From Acidimicrobiales bacterium (GTDB lineage Bacteria > Actinomycetota > Acidimicrobiia > Acidimicrobiales > SZUA-35), in assembly GCA_020629695.1 (NCBI GenBank), contig JAHDCV010000017.1, positions 1 through 64,000 on the forward strand: 64,000 nucleotides of DNA, written 5' to 3'. The notes under the pieces were generated by a model. That model was given only the letters and a program-made list of their open reading frames with translations. It made no database searches and was not told where the DNA came from. Below are positions 45,935-54,615 of this stretch, piece by piece. A program made the position numbers and the translations under genes. Numbering within the stretch: the stretch's first letter is position 1; the number at the start of each line of letters is the position of its first letter.

Positions 45935-46352
45935 TGGCGCGCAGCTTGCCGTAGACCTCCGCGGCGAGGGCGGCCTCGGCGCCGGCGGGACCGCCGCTCT
46001 GGAGGGCCATCAGCTTCATGACGTCGCCCTCGACGAGCACTTTGCCGGCCATGAAGGCCTGCATCACGACGGCCGGGTCCTGGTCGAGGAACAGGCCGCG
46101 GGCAGTGACGTAATCGGTCGTGACCGTGAGGTCGACGGTGTCCAGATGCCCGTATTCGAGGATCGTGGATCCGGACGAGGTGTCGATGTGGCCGTGCACC
46201 TCACCCGACTCGGCGACGTCGTTCGGCGCGTCGGTCACCACGACGTTCAGAGCGACCGGCACCGGTGGTGCCGGCTCGTCGCCGGTGTACTCGGCGCGGA
46301 TCGCACGGGCCTGCTCGACCCACTCGGCGGAGAGGAACGCATACGTCGTCAC
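45906..46352 (-). CDS. SCP2 sterol-carrier-domain protein
   Basis: A 148-residue protein with the SCP2 fold: VALNVVVTDAPNDVAESGEVHGHID strands, the DLTVTTDYVTARGLFLDQDPAVVMQAFMAGKVLVEGD segment typical of SCP2, and a C-terminal helix. Such domains bind lipids or acyl-CoA. GTG 46352 follows a minus-strand TACCGT (46364-46359) by 6 nt; the open frame continues upstream but across the divergent ferredoxin gene. The last 29 nt overlap the exporter gene tail to tail. Confidence 0.85.
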   Translation of the reverse strand: MTTYAFLSAEWVEQARAIRAEYTGDEPAPPVPVALNVVVTDAPNDVAESGEVHGHIDTSSGSTILEYGHLDTVDLTVTTDYVTARGLFLDQDPAVVMQAFMAGKVLVEGDVMKLMALQSGGPAGAEAALAAEVYGKLRAITTPLEPTS

Positions 46353-46358
46353 ACCCCG

Positions 46359-46414
46359 ACGGTACCGCTTCGGATCGGTCGCACTGGGATCGGCGACAGC
46401 GGACGGAGTAGCTT
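46359..46414. promoter_or_regulatory. Divergent leaderless promoters, SCP2 and ferredoxin genes
   Basis: Minus-strand TACCGT (46364-46359) lies 6 nt before GTG 46352. Plus-strand TAGCTT (46409-46414) lies 8 nt before ATG 46423. Neither start has a Shine-Dalgarno. Confidence 0.45.
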
Positions 46415-46422
46415 GGCGGTCG

Positions 46423-46737
46423 ATGTCCACGACGAAACCGACGGGCCGGCAGGGCCGAATCGAGAACCGGGAACGCAACCCGGTGTGGAAGAACCCGCCC
46501 ATGCGGATCGACATGGACATCTGCATCAACTGCGACGCCTGCCTGCGGGCGTGCCCGAAGCCGCTCGGTGCGATCATCAACTACGGCATCGACGTCGTGA
46601 TCTTCCCGGAGTTGTGCTCCGGGTGTGACAAGTGCCTGCCGCCGTGTCCGGTCGACTGCATCCATCCCGATCCGGACTGGAAACCGGCGCCCGACGGCTG
46701 GTGGGACGAGCTCGACTTCGAAGACCCCTACACCTGA
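46423..46737 (+). CDS. Ferredoxin with two 4Fe-4S clusters
   Basis: A 104-residue electron carrier with two cluster motifs: C34-x2-C37-x2-C40-x3-C44-P and C65-x2-C68-x2-C71-x3-C75-P. A 30-residue basic N-terminus precedes the first cluster and an acidic, Trp/Pro-rich tail (KPAPDGWWDELDFED) follows the second. The tail suggests a dedicated docking partner, not seen in the window. The open frame runs far upstream; ATG 46423 is chosen from the TAGCTT box 8 nt before it. Confidence 0.9.
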   Translation: MSTTKPTGRQGRIENRERNPVWKNPPMRIDMDICINCDACLRACPKPLGAIINYGIDVVIFPELCSGCDKCLPPCPVDCIHPDPDWKPAPDGWWDELDFEDPYT

Positions 46738-46744
46738 GCGGGGT

Positions 46745-46779
46745 GCCGACCCCCGAGCGCGGCTCGGGTCCCGGTCGGC
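46745..46779 (+). terminator. Hairpin after the ferredoxin gene
   Basis: GCCGAC/GTCGGC (46745-46750 with 46774-46779) encloses CCCGAGC-GCG-GCTCGGG (46752-46768), forming a long two-part stem 8 nt after the ferredoxin stop. There is no T tract, so it may stabilise the RNA end or assist termination before gatC. Confidence 0.5.
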
Positions 46780-46807
46780 CGGCGGCAGCGAGGTGAGGAC
46801 CGGTCGG

Positions 46808-46813
46808 TAGCAT
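46808..46813 (+). promoter_or_regulatory. Leaderless -10 box of gatC
   Basis: TAGCAT ends 7 nt before GTG 46821, the first codon of the gatCAB operon. No Shine-Dalgarno is present. Confidence 0.5.
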
Positions 46814-46820
46814 CGGACGG

Positions 46821-47123
46821 GTGTCCGATCCGATCTCACGCGACGAGGTCGCCAAGGTCGCCGAGCTGGCCATGCTCGAGCTGACCGATGGCGAACTCGA
46901 CACCTTCACCGGCCAACTGGCCGCCGTGCTCCAGCACGCGACCGACGTCGACGCGCTCGACGTCGCGGACGTCGAGCCGACCAATCACCCGTACCCGCTG
47001 GTGAACGTCTTCCGGCCCGACGTGGCCGAGAACCGGGTGTCGCGCGAGGAGCTGCTCGCGGCCGGTCCCGAGATCGAGGATCACATGTTCAAGGTGCCGC
47101 CGGTGTTGGGCGAGCAGCCGTGA
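46821..47123 (+). CDS. gatC: Aspartyl/glutamyl-tRNA amidotransferase subunit C
   Basis: Small belt subunit that holds GatA and GatB together. At 100 residues it shows the GatC pattern [22 protein letters not shown], then [15 protein letters not shown] and a C-terminal HMFKVPPVL. It overlaps gatA by four bases (GTGA). Confidence 0.93.
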   Translation: MSDPISRDEVAKVAELAMLELTDGELDTFTGQLAAVLQHATDVDALDVADVEPTNHPYPLVNVFRPDVAENRVSREELLAAGPEIEDHMFKVPPVLGEQP

Positions 47124-48634
47124 GCGCGGGGGAGACCGCCCTCGGTGTCGCCTCGGCCGTCCGGTCGGGTGAGCGTTCCGCCGTCGAGGTCGTCGAGGCG
47201 TCGCTGGCCGCGATCGACGCGCTGGACGGTCAGGTGCACGCCTTCCTCGAGGTGACGGCCGAGGAGGCCCTCGCCCGGGCCGCCGACATCGACGAAACCG
47301 TCGCGGCCGGGGGCGACCCCGGCCCGCTGGCGGGTGTGCCGGTGGCGCTGAAGGACAACATGTGTACCGAGGGGGTCCCGACGACCTGTTCGTCGAAGAT
47401 CCTCGAGGGTTGGATCCCGCCGTACGACGCCACCGTGGTCGAGAAGCTCCGGGCCGCCGGTGCGATCACCGTCGGCAAGACCAACCTGGACGAGTTCGCC
47501 ATGGGCTCGTCGACCGAGAACTCCGCCTTCGGGGCGACCCGCAACCCCCACGACACCGATCGGGTGCCCGGTGGGTCGTCGGGCGGTTCGGCCGCCGCCG
47601 TGGCCGCCGGGATGACGCCGCTGTCGATCGGCTCCGACACGGGCGGCTCCATCCGTCAGCCGGCGTCGCTCTGCGGCGTGGTCGGACTGAAGCCGACCTA
47701 CGGCGCGGTCAGCCGCTTCGGGCTGATCGCCTTCGCCTCCTCGCTCGATCAGATCGGGCCCTTCACCCGCACCGTCGCCGATGCCGCCGTCGCGTTCGAG
47801 GCCATCGGCGGCCACGACGTCCGCGACTCCACGTCGATCCCCGAGCCGGTGCCGTCGTGTGTCGAGGCACTGGGCGCCGGTGTCGACGGCCTGCGGGTCG
47901 GGATCATCTCCGAACTGCTCGAAGGTGAGCTCGCGAGCGGGTTCGAGCCCGAGGTCCTCCAGCGGACCCGCGACGCGGCCGCCGCCCTCGAGGCCGCCGG
48001 GGCGACGATCGTGCCGGTCTCGGTACCGTCGGCCATCTACGGGCTGTCGGCCTACTACCTGATCGCTCCCGCCGAGGCGTCGTCGAACCTGTCCCGGTAC
48101 GACGGTGTGCGTTACGGCAATCGGGTCGTCGCCGGGGATTCGACCGCCGACATGATGCGGGCCACCCGGACCGCTGGATTCGGCGCCGAGGTCAAGCGGC
48201 GGATCATGCTCGGCACCTACGCCCTGTCGGCCGGCTACTACGACGCCTTCTACGGCAAGGCCCAACGGGTACGCACGCTGATCCTCGAGGACTTCGCCCG
48301 GGCCTACGCCCAGGCCGACGTCCTGCTCTCGCCGACCTCGCCGTGTGTCGCCTTCGGGTTCGGGGCCAAGAGTGATCCACTCACGATGTACCTGAACGAC
48401 GTCGCGACGATTCCCTCGAACCTCGCCGGACATCCGGCGATGTCGGTCCCGTTCGGGACCGGGGCGGATGATCTGCCCGTTGGCGTGCAACTGTTGGCGC
48501 CGACCCTGGCCGAACCCGTGCTGTTCCGTGTCGCCGCCGCGCTCGAGGCCGCCGCCCCGGCGGCCCCGCTGCCGGCCGTGGCCGCACCGGCGCTCACCGA
48601 TCCGACGATCGACGACCAGGGAGTCCCGGCATGA
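47120..48634 (+). CDS. gatA: Aspartyl/glutamyl-tRNA amidotransferase subunit A
   Basis: Glutaminase subunit that frees ammonia for transamidation of Glu-tRNA-Gln or Asp-tRNA-Asn. It is an amidase-signature enzyme: catalytic K78 in L-K-D-N, then the Gly/Ser-rich G-G-S-S-G-G-S-A and [11 protein letters not shown] segments holding the cis-Ser and nucleophile Ser. At 504 residues it is complete. GTG start; ATGA overlap with gatB. Confidence 0.95.
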   Translation: MSAGETALGVASAVRSGERSAVEVVEASLAAIDALDGQVHAFLEVTAEEALARAADIDETVAAGGDPGPLAGVPVALKDNMCTEGVPTTCSSKILEGWIPPYDATVVEKLRAAGAITVGKTNLDEFAMGSSTENSAFGATRNPHDTDRVPGGSSGGSAAAVAAGMTPLSIGSDTGGSIRQPASLCGVVGLKPTYGAVSRFGLIAFASSLDQIGPFTRTVADAAVAFEAIGGHDVRDSTSIPEPVPSCVEALGAGVDGLRVGIISELLEGELASGFEPEVLQRTRDAAAALEAAGATIVPVSVPSAIYGLSAYYLIAPAEASSNLSRYDGVRYGNRVVAGDSTADMMRATRTAGFGAEVKRRIMLGTYALSAGYYDAFYGKAQRVRTLILEDFARAYAQADVLLSPTSPCVAFGFGAKSDPLTMYLNDVATIPSNLAGHPAMSVPFGTGADDLPVGVQLLAPTLAEPVLFRVAAALEAAAPAAPLPAVAAPALTDPTIDDQGVPA

Positions 48635-50064
48635 GCACGTTCCTCCCCGACGGCTGGGAGCTCGTCGTGGGCCTCGAGGTCCACGCCGAACTCGCCACCG
48701 AGTCGAAGTTGTTCTCTCCGGCGGTCAACCACTTCGGTGGTGAGCCGAACACCCAGGTCGACCCGGTCTGCCTCGGCCTGCCCGGCACGCTTCCGGTGAT
48801 CTCGAAAGAGGCGGTGGAGCTGTCCATCCGGATCGGGCTCGCCCTCAACTGCACGATCCAGCGGTGTGTGTTCGCCCGGAAGAACTACTTCTACCCGGAC
48901 ATGCCGAAGGACTACCAGATCTCCCAGTACGACCAGCCGTTGAACATCGACGGTTGGCTCGATCTGCCGACCGGCACCCGTGTCCGGATCGAGCGGGCCC
49001 ACATGGAAGAGGACACCGGCAAGTCGACCCACCTCGGTGGCGACGGTCGCATCACCTCGGCCACGGCGACCCTGCTCGACTACAACCGGGCCGGTGTGCC
49101 GTTGGTCGAGATCGTCTCGCACCCGGACATCCGTGACCCGGAGGACGCCAAGGCCTACGTGGCCGAGCTCCAGGCGATCCTCGTCACCATCGGCTCGTCG
49201 GACGGCAAGTTCGAAGAGGGTTCCATGCGGGTGGACGCGAACGTCTCGGTTCGCCCCGTCGGGTCCGACGAACTCCGGACCCGCTGCGAGATCAAGAACG
49301 TGAACTCGCTGCGATCGCTCGGACGAGCCATCGAGTACGAGGCTCGACGGCACGTCGACCTGTACGACTCCGGCAACGCGCCCATGCAGGAGACCCGTCA
49401 CTGGGACGAGGAGTCGGGCCGGACCAAGAGCGGTCGCCCGAAGGGCGATGCCGACGACTATCGCTACTTCCCCGACCCCGACCTCGTCCCGGTCGACCCG
49501 TCGCGGGAGTGGATCGAGGAGATCCGTGCGGCCCTGCCACCGCTGCCGAGCGCCCGTCGTGCGGCGTTGCTCGCCCAGGGGGCGGACGCGACCGGTGCGG
49601 CCGTGATCGTCGAGCGCGACCTCGACACCCTGGCGCTCGCCGCCATCGACGCCGGGGCCGATCCGGCCCGGGTCGTCACCCACGCTGTGCAGAACCTCAA
49701 CGTGGACGGGGCTGCGGCACTCGATGCCGGCCACTTCGCCGACCTCGTGAAGATGGAGGTCGGTGGCGACCTCTCGGCCACGCAGGCCAAGACGGTGCTC
49801 GCCGAGATGGTGGAGACCGGCAACAGCCCGACGGAGATCGCCTCGGCGCACGGGTTCGAGGCGATGGACACCTCCGAGCTCGAGTCGATCATCGACGGCC
49901 TGATCGAGGCGAGCCCCGACGAGTGGGCCCGCTTCACCGGTGACGACGACAAGATCCGCGGGAAGATGCAGGGCTTCTTCACCGGCCAGGTGATGAAGGC
50001 CACGAAGGGTCAGGCCGACGGCAAGGTCGTCGCACAGATCCTGAACGCCCGCCGCAACGGCTGA
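48631..50064 (+). CDS. gatB: Aspartyl/glutamyl-tRNA amidotransferase subunit B
   Basis: tRNA-binding kinase and transamidase subunit. It opens [21 protein letters not shown] and has [18 protein letters not shown], the [18 protein letters not shown] core and a C-terminal YqeY-like tail domain that binds tRNA. 477 residues is normal. The complete gatCAB operon means Gln-tRNA and/or Asn-tRNA is made indirectly, as in most Actinobacteria. ATG 48631 is in an ATGA overlap with gatA. Confidence 0.95.
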   Translation: MSTFLPDGWELVVGLEVHAELATESKLFSPAVNHFGGEPNTQVDPVCLGLPGTLPVISKEAVELSIRIGLALNCTIQRCVFARKNYFYPDMPKDYQISQYDQPLNIDGWLDLPTGTRVRIERAHMEEDTGKSTHLGGDGRITSATATLLDYNRAGVPLVEIVSHPDIRDPEDAKAYVAELQAILVTIGSSDGKFEEGSMRVDANVSVRPVGSDELRTRCEIKNVNSLRSLGRAIEYEARRHVDLYDSGNAPMQETRHWDEESGRTKSGRPKGDADDYRYFPDPDLVPVDPSREWIEEIRAALPPLPSARRAALLAQGADATGAAVIVERDLDTLALAAIDAGADPARVVTHAVQNLNVDGAAALDAGHFADLVKMEVGGDLSATQAKTVLAEMVETGNSPTEIASAHGFEAMDTSELESIIDGLIEASPDEWARFTGDDDKIRGKMQGFFTGQVMKATKGQADGKVVAQILNARRNG

Positions 50065-50067
50065 GGG

Positions 50068-50337
50068 ATGGACCTCACCGAGCTGGTGCCGATCCCCGGC
50101 CCGGTGACGGCGCGGATCCAGGCGGTCGCCGCGATGGTCGTGGCGTTCGTCGCGGTCGGCGTCGACGAGACGGCGAGTCTCATGGCGTCGCTCGTCGCGA
50201 TCGCGATCGGTTGGCAGGCCCTCCGAGGGCTCAGCCTCCACGACTGCCGATCGCCGTGGCGATACGCCTCGTGGACGGCGGTCATGCTGGGCGGGCTCGG
50301 CGTCGCCGCGGGGCTCGGTGCCTTCCTGCTCGGGTGA
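50068..50337 (+). CDS. Small membrane protein after gatB
   Basis: An 89-residue protein with about three hydrophobic segments (IQAVAAMVVAFVAVGV, SLMASLVAIAIGWQALRGL, AVMLGGLGVAAGLGAFLLG). The middle loop carries HDCRSPWRYASW. It begins 3 nt after gatB and is probably co-transcribed. No family is recognised; the open frame, ATG start and consistent membrane character support it. Confidence 0.65.
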   Translation: MDLTELVPIPGPVTARIQAVAAMVVAFVAVGVDETASLMASLVAIAIGWQALRGLSLHDCRSPWRYASWTAVMLGGLGVAAGLGAFLLG

Positions 50338-50379
50338 AACTCCCACGGGCCCGCCGACTCGATCCGCCAGACTGTTCTG

Positions 50380-51642
50380 ATGGAATCGCCGTTGCGTGTC
50401 GTGACCGTCACCGAGGAGTTGCTCGATGATCAGGAGCGGGTCGTCTCCGGCTCGTTCGGCGCCGCCCCGGCAACCGGCGAGCGACGCGAGCGCGGCCGGC
50501 GGATCCACGGGGCCATCGCCGACCCCGAGCTGAAGCTCGCCGCCCTGGTGGACGATCGTGTGGTCGGCGGCGCGAGTGCGCTCGACATGACCTTCACCGT
50601 GGCGCCCGGCTCCACCGTGCGCGCCGCGGGGCTGGCCGGCGTCGGGGTCGACGCGACGATGACCGGCCGGGGTGCCATGCGCGCCCTGGTCGAGGCCCAC
50701 CTCGAGCGATCGGCGGACCGCGGCTATGCCGCCTCGTTGCTGACGGCGTCGGAGACGTCGCTCTACGGCCGTTTCGGTTACGGGCCGGCGACCTGGTCGG
50801 CGATCCACGAGGGTGTGACCGATCGACTGACCGTGAAGCCCTTCGATGATCCGGGCCGGATCGACCTGTATCAGCGCGCCGCGGACGTGGTCGACGAGCT
50901 CGAGCTCGTGCACGATCGCTGGTCGGCTCAGACGGTCGGGGCCACGGCTCGTTCGTCGCCGTACTGGGAGATCATCACCGGCGCCGAGGAGACGTGGATG
51001 GGCGGCGGCCCGCAGTTCGCCGCGCTCCATCTCGACATCGACGGGACACCGGACGGCTACGCCCTCTACAAGTGGGAGCCCGTCGGTGACGATGACGGCC
51101 CGGCCGATCAGCGCATGGTCGTGAACGAACTCGTGGCGCTCGACCTCACCGCCGAGTTGGCGCTGTTCCGATTCGTCACGACGGTCCCGATGATCCGGTC
51201 GCTCCGCTGGCGGCTGGCGCCCGTCGATCCCCGGGTGCGGTGGTGGCTCGAGGAACAGCGTCAGCTGCGGTTGGTCGAACGCACCGATCGTCTCTGGCTC
51301 CGGATCCTCGATCTGCCGGCGTTCGTCGGGGCGCTCCGACCGGAGGAGGACGCAACGGTCGTGATCGAGTTGGCCGATCCGCTCGCAGGGCATGTCGAGC
51401 GCCTCGACCTGTCCGGCCGTTGGCGACTCCGGAGCTCGGGCGGTGTCGTCTCCGCCGAGCGGACCGACACCGAACCCGGCATCCGGACCGACGTCGCGAC
51501 CTTCGGTGCGCTCGTGCTCGGTGGGACGCCCGTGGGGCGGCTCCGAGCGGCCCGCCGCCTCCGCGGAGATGCCCGGTCGGTGAGCGAACTGGAACGAATC
51601 GTCCACACCGATCGGGCACCGTTCTCCCTGACACGTTTCTGA
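50380..51642 (+). CDS. Eis-like GNAT N-acetyltransferase
   Basis: A 420-residue protein with the Eis plan: an N-terminal GNAT domain (acetyl-CoA loop GVGVDATMTGRGAMRALV), a second GNAT-like domain and an SCP2-like C-terminal domain. The catalytic features of Eis are kept: Y129 in L-Y-G-R-F-G-Y-G and a C-terminal Phe (F420) whose carboxylate acts as the base. Eis of Mycobacterium tuberculosis acetylates aminoglycosides at several amines; the natural substrate here is unknown. It starts 42 nt after the preceding small membrane gene. Confidence 0.87.
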   Translation: MESPLRVVTVTEELLDDQERVVSGSFGAAPATGERRERGRRIHGAIADPELKLAALVDDRVVGGASALDMTFTVAPGSTVRAAGLAGVGVDATMTGRGAMRALVEAHLERSADRGYAASLLTASETSLYGRFGYGPATWSAIHEGVTDRLTVKPFDDPGRIDLYQRAADVVDELELVHDRWSAQTVGATARSSPYWEIITGAEETWMGGGPQFAALHLDIDGTPDGYALYKWEPVGDDDGPADQRMVVNELVALDLTAELALFRFVTTVPMIRSLRWRLAPVDPRVRWWLEEQRQLRLVERTDRLWLRILDLPAFVGALRPEEDATVVIELADPLAGHVERLDLSGRWRLRSSGGVVSAERTDTEPGIRTDVATFGALVLGGTPVGRLRAARRLRGDARSVSELERIVHTDRAPFSLTRF

Positions 51643-51652
51643 CCGTCGTGGT

Positions 51653-51681
51653 GGAACCTCTCCGCCGGCGGTAAACCGAAC
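51653..51681 (+). promoter_or_regulatory. Candidate ECF-type promoter upstream of the sigma gene
   Basis: GGAACC (51653-51658), the usual ECF -35, is followed after 17 bp by CCGAAC. It lies 28-56 bases before the sigma start and suggests that the sigma factor transcribes its own operon. The -10 assignment is tentative. Confidence 0.4.
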
Positions 51682-51708
51682 CGACGGCCCGGGCGTCTCT
51701 GTGGGTGG

Positions 51709-52263
51709 ATGAACATGGCAGTACTCGATCGACCAGAACCGGGGAGCACCGGAGCCCACGCCTCCGGCGACGATCGGTGGCGCGCGCTCTTCGAGTCGCA
51801 CTACCGCGAGTTGGTCGGCCTCGCCTCGTTCTCGGTCGATGATCGTGAGACGGCCGAGGAGGTCGTCCAGGACGCCTTCGTGAAGGTGCTGGGCGGGAAC
51901 TATCGCGTCGAGCCCGGCAAGGAGCTCGCCTACCTGCGGTCGATGGTGGTCAACGGTGGCCGGTCGCAGCTCCGCAAGCGTCGGGTCCGGCGTCTGCACA
52001 GCCCGGCCGCGCCCGAGCCCGTGGCCGCCGCAGAGGTGGGCGGTCTGCAGGGGGCGGAGCGGGCCGAGCTCGTCGCGGCACTGCGAACGTTGCCCGACAA
52101 CCAGGCCGCCGTGCTCGCCCTCCGCTACTTCCTCGACCTGTCCGAGGCCGAGATCGCCGACACGCTCGGCATGGCGAAGGGCACCGTGAAGTCGCATGCC
52201 CATCGGGGCCTCCAGCGCTTGGCCACGAGACTCGCAGCCCCTCAGGAAGGTGGTGCGTCGTGA
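51709..52263 (+). CDS. ECF-family RNA polymerase sigma factor (SigE-like)
   Basis: A 184-residue group 4 sigma factor. Region 2 (RWRALFESHYRELVGLASFSVDDRETAEEVVQDAFVKVL, about 23-62) and region 4 (LRTLPDNQAAVLALRYFLDLSEAEIADTLGMAKGTVKSHAHRGLQRL, about 124-170) are both intact and joined by a short variable linker. The region 4 pattern is of the actinobacterial SigE group. ATG 51709 or 51715 can start it. It overlaps the next gene, a likely anti-sigma factor, by GTGA. Confidence 0.92.
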   Translation: MNMAVLDRPEPGSTGAHASGDDRWRALFESHYRELVGLASFSVDDRETAEEVVQDAFVKVLGGNYRVEPGKELAYLRSMVVNGGRSQLRKRRVRRLHSPAAPEPVAAAEVGGLQGAERAELVAALRTLPDNQAAVLALRYFLDLSEAEIADTLGMAKGTVKSHAHRGLQRLATRLAAPQEGGAS

Positions 52264-53873
52264 ACGACGAACTCGAACGCCGGCTACGCGACGACCTGAC
52301 CGCGCACGCCGAGCACTCGACCGGGCATCTCGACCCGGCGACGGTGTCGAACCGCTGGGACGAGGTCGTGACCCGATCGACGGTGCGTGAGCTGCCGGCG
52401 CGACCGCGGATCCGGACCCGTGTGCTGACCGCCGCGGCCGGCGTTGCCGCCGTGGCCGTGATCGGCGCCGGCGTCGTGTCGAACGGATCAGGGCAGTCGG
52501 TCACGTCGGCGACCCCGTCGACCGAGGTGCAGCAGACGACCGTGCCGTCGACACCGTCGTCCAGTGTCGACGATGGTGCGGGTGACGTTCGCGGGGATGG
52601 ACCCGTCGAGGAACCTGGACCGGTCGAAGTCGAGGTCGAGGTCTCGCTGCTGGACGCCGACCGGGAACTCGCCGCCGCGACGGCCGCGACCGCTGCGGAC
52701 AGCGCCGAGACCGCAACCGCGGTGTTCCTCGGCATCATCGGCGTGCCGGCCGATCAGGTGACCCTCGTCCGTGAGGGCGACGTCGTGCGGGTGCAGGCAT
52801 CGACCGAATCCGGTGCGTGGCGTGTCGTGAGTGAGGTTCGCGTCGGCCGGACCGCTGACGACCGGATCGTCGTGCTCGACGCGCAGAGCCCGGGATTCGT
52901 CGAACTCGATCCGGCACCCATCGACCACGTCGGTCCCATGTACCCCGTGCAGGGACGGGGCCATGGTTTCGAGGCCACCATCGATCTCCGTCTGCATGCC
53001 GTCGAGGGGGTCCCCGAAACGGCCTCGCACTACGCAACGGGCGACGCGTTCGGCGAGATGGTCCCGTTCATCGGCGAGCATCCCGTGGCCGGTGCGGGCG
53101 CGGGCTGGGTGTTCGCCGCCTCATCCGATCCGAGCGGTGCGATCGCGCCGTTCGCCGCCGTGCCCGGTGGTTGGGACTCGGGTCGGACCGGTGATGCCCG
53201 GGTGTTCCGGATCCGTCCCGACGATCCGGACGGTGGACTCGTGCTCCGCGCCGATCCCGACGGCGGAGCCGACCGGTTGGGTGTGATTCCCGCCGGTGAA
53301 GTGGTCGAGACCTTCGAGACCGAGGGGGCGTGGGTGCGGGTCCGTGATCGGCGGGGTGTGCTCGGCTGGGCCGGCTCGACGTTCCTGACCGCATCGGACG
53401 CCGTCATCACCGATGACGAGCTCCTGGCGGTCGGCCAGGCCTTCGAGCGGGCGTTCGTGACCGAGCGGACCCCCGAGGCGCTCGCCGCCGTGCCCTGGGC
53501 CGACGATTTCGTGATCCCGGTGGGGTGGACCGGGGCCATGGTCGACTTCGACGCCATGGCGCTCGCCGCGCCGAGCGCCGACGGTGTGGTCGTCGACTGG
53601 ACCATTCCGGAGGACTTCACCGACGAACCGCAGCGTCTCTCGCTGGCGAGCTTCCTCGGGCTCGAGGATCGTGAGTACGACCTGCTGCCTCGGGCGGGCT
53701 GCTGTGTCTACGGAGATCAGGCGGACATCGTCGACGGGTGGTTCGCCGGACTCCCGACGATCACGTTCGTCGATCGGAAGACCTCGGGTTGGCAGAACGT
53801 CCACCTGTACGTCGAGCCGACCGCCGCCGGCCCGAGAATCGTCGGTGTGGCGCTCGAGATCTGGACCCCCTGA
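52260..53873 (+). CDS. Probable membrane-bound anti-sigma factor with SH3-like domain
   Basis: A 537-residue single-pass protein: about 54 cytoplasmic residues (ELERRLRDDLTAHAEHSTG), one helix at about 55-74, a Ser/Thr/Pro/Glu linker, then a large extracytoplasmic part. Residues about 320-378 read as a bacterial SH3-like domain (GGLVLRADPDGGADRLGVIPAGEVV, then GAWVRVRDRRGVLGWAGSTFL). The flanking domains are unassigned. Overlap with the sigma gene and the topology suggest it sequesters the sigma factor and senses the envelope; no zinc-binding anti-sigma motif is seen, so this is inference. Confidence 0.72.
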   Translation: MNDELERRLRDDLTAHAEHSTGHLDPATVSNRWDEVVTRSTVRELPARPRIRTRVLTAAAGVAAVAVIGAGVVSNGSGQSVTSATPSTEVQQTTVPSTPSSSVDDGAGDVRGDGPVEEPGPVEVEVEVSLLDADRELAAATAATAADSAETATAVFLGIIGVPADQVTLVREGDVVRVQASTESGAWRVVSEVRVGRTADDRIVVLDAQSPGFVELDPAPIDHVGPMYPVQGRGHGFEATIDLRLHAVEGVPETASHYATGDAFGEMVPFIGEHPVAGAGAGWVFAASSDPSGAIAPFAAVPGGWDSGRTGDARVFRIRPDDPDGGLVLRADPDGGADRLGVIPAGEVVETFETEGAWVRVRDRRGVLGWAGSTFLTASDAVITDDELLAVGQAFERAFVTERTPEALAAVPWADDFVIPVGWTGAMVDFDAMALAAPSADGVVVDWTIPEDFTDEPQRLSLASFLGLEDREYDLLPRAGCCVYGDQADIVDGWFAGLPTITFVDRKTSGWQNVHLYVEPTAAGPRIVGVALEIWTP

Positions 53874-53888
53874 CCAGGCCGGATCTCC

Positions 53889-54611
53889 TCAGGCGACGTC
53901 GAGCCGCTCGAGCAGCCAGCTCCCGACGGCCACCGCGACGACGACCACGACGACGGGCACGATCAGCCCGGAGGTGAGTCCCTGCACGGCGCCGGCATCC
54001 GGGATGTCGGAGAGCTCGGCGAGCACCGAGGCCGGGTATGCGTTGATCGAGATCCTCGCCGCGCCCGACGCCGCGGTCGCGACGAAGAACTCCCAGATGA
54101 ACACATAGACGAGGCCCCAGATCAGTGATCGTCGGACGCGGAGCCCGACCACGGTGAACACCGCTCCGTAGGCGGCCGCTGCGAGCGCCGTCGACAGCAC
54201 GACGCCGGCCAACGTGCCGGGATCGCGGGTGATGGCGAGAGTGGCGATGGCGAACGGGGCGACCGAGGCCGGCACCACCACGACCATCACGGCGGCGATG
54301 GCGCCGACCACGACGGTCCATCGCCGAACGGGTCGGAGCCATACATAGACCATCGTCTCGTCGTCTTGGAGGTCGCCGAGTGACGACGACCCGAACACCA
54401 GGGCGATCACGGGAACGACGAGACCGAGGCCGAGCAGGAAGGTCAGGCCCGTCGCGGCCTCCCGCTGCTCGACGGCGTCGGTGCCGATCTCCCGCCCGAC
54501 GACGATCCCGAGCAGGACGACGATGAAGGTCACGGCGACCCAGAGACCGAGGCGCGCCCGGGTGAGTTGGTGACGAAGGACGAGTTGGGCGATGCGGAGT
54601 GAGGCGTTCAC
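53889..54611 (-). CDS. ABC-2 type permease (second of pair)
   Basis: A 240-residue membrane protein with about six helices (LWVAVTFIVVLLGIVVG at the start; IVPVVVVVVAVAVGSWLL at the end), the layout of ABC-2 exporter permeases of the NosY/CcmB-like kind. The loop DLQDDETMVYVWLRPVRRW is typical of the segment that contacts the ATPase. GTG 54611 starts it, 4 nt after its ATPase gene. It is the last gene of a four-gene operon and converges on the anti-sigma gene after 15 nt. Confidence 0.82.
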   Translation of the reverse strand: MNASLRIAQLVLRHQLTRARLGLWVAVTFIVVLLGIVVGREIGTDAVEQREAATGLTFLLGLGLVVPVIALVFGSSSLGDLQDDETMVYVWLRPVRRWTVVVGAIAAVMVVVVPASVAPFAIATLAITRDPGTLAGVVLSTALAAAAYGAVFTVVGLRVRRSLIWGLVYVFIWEFFVATAASGAARISINAYPASVLAELSDIPDAGAVQGLTSGLIVPVVVVVVAVAVGSWLLERLDVA

Positions 54612-54615
54612 GAGA

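Noticed and set aside
48304-52203. A 1299-codon open frame on the minus strand
   Set aside because: It runs antisense through gatA, gatB, the small membrane gene, the Eis-like gene and the sigma gene, all with clear family motifs. Its protein is Arg/Asp/His/Gly-rich without domains, as expected for a shadow frame in high-GC DNA.
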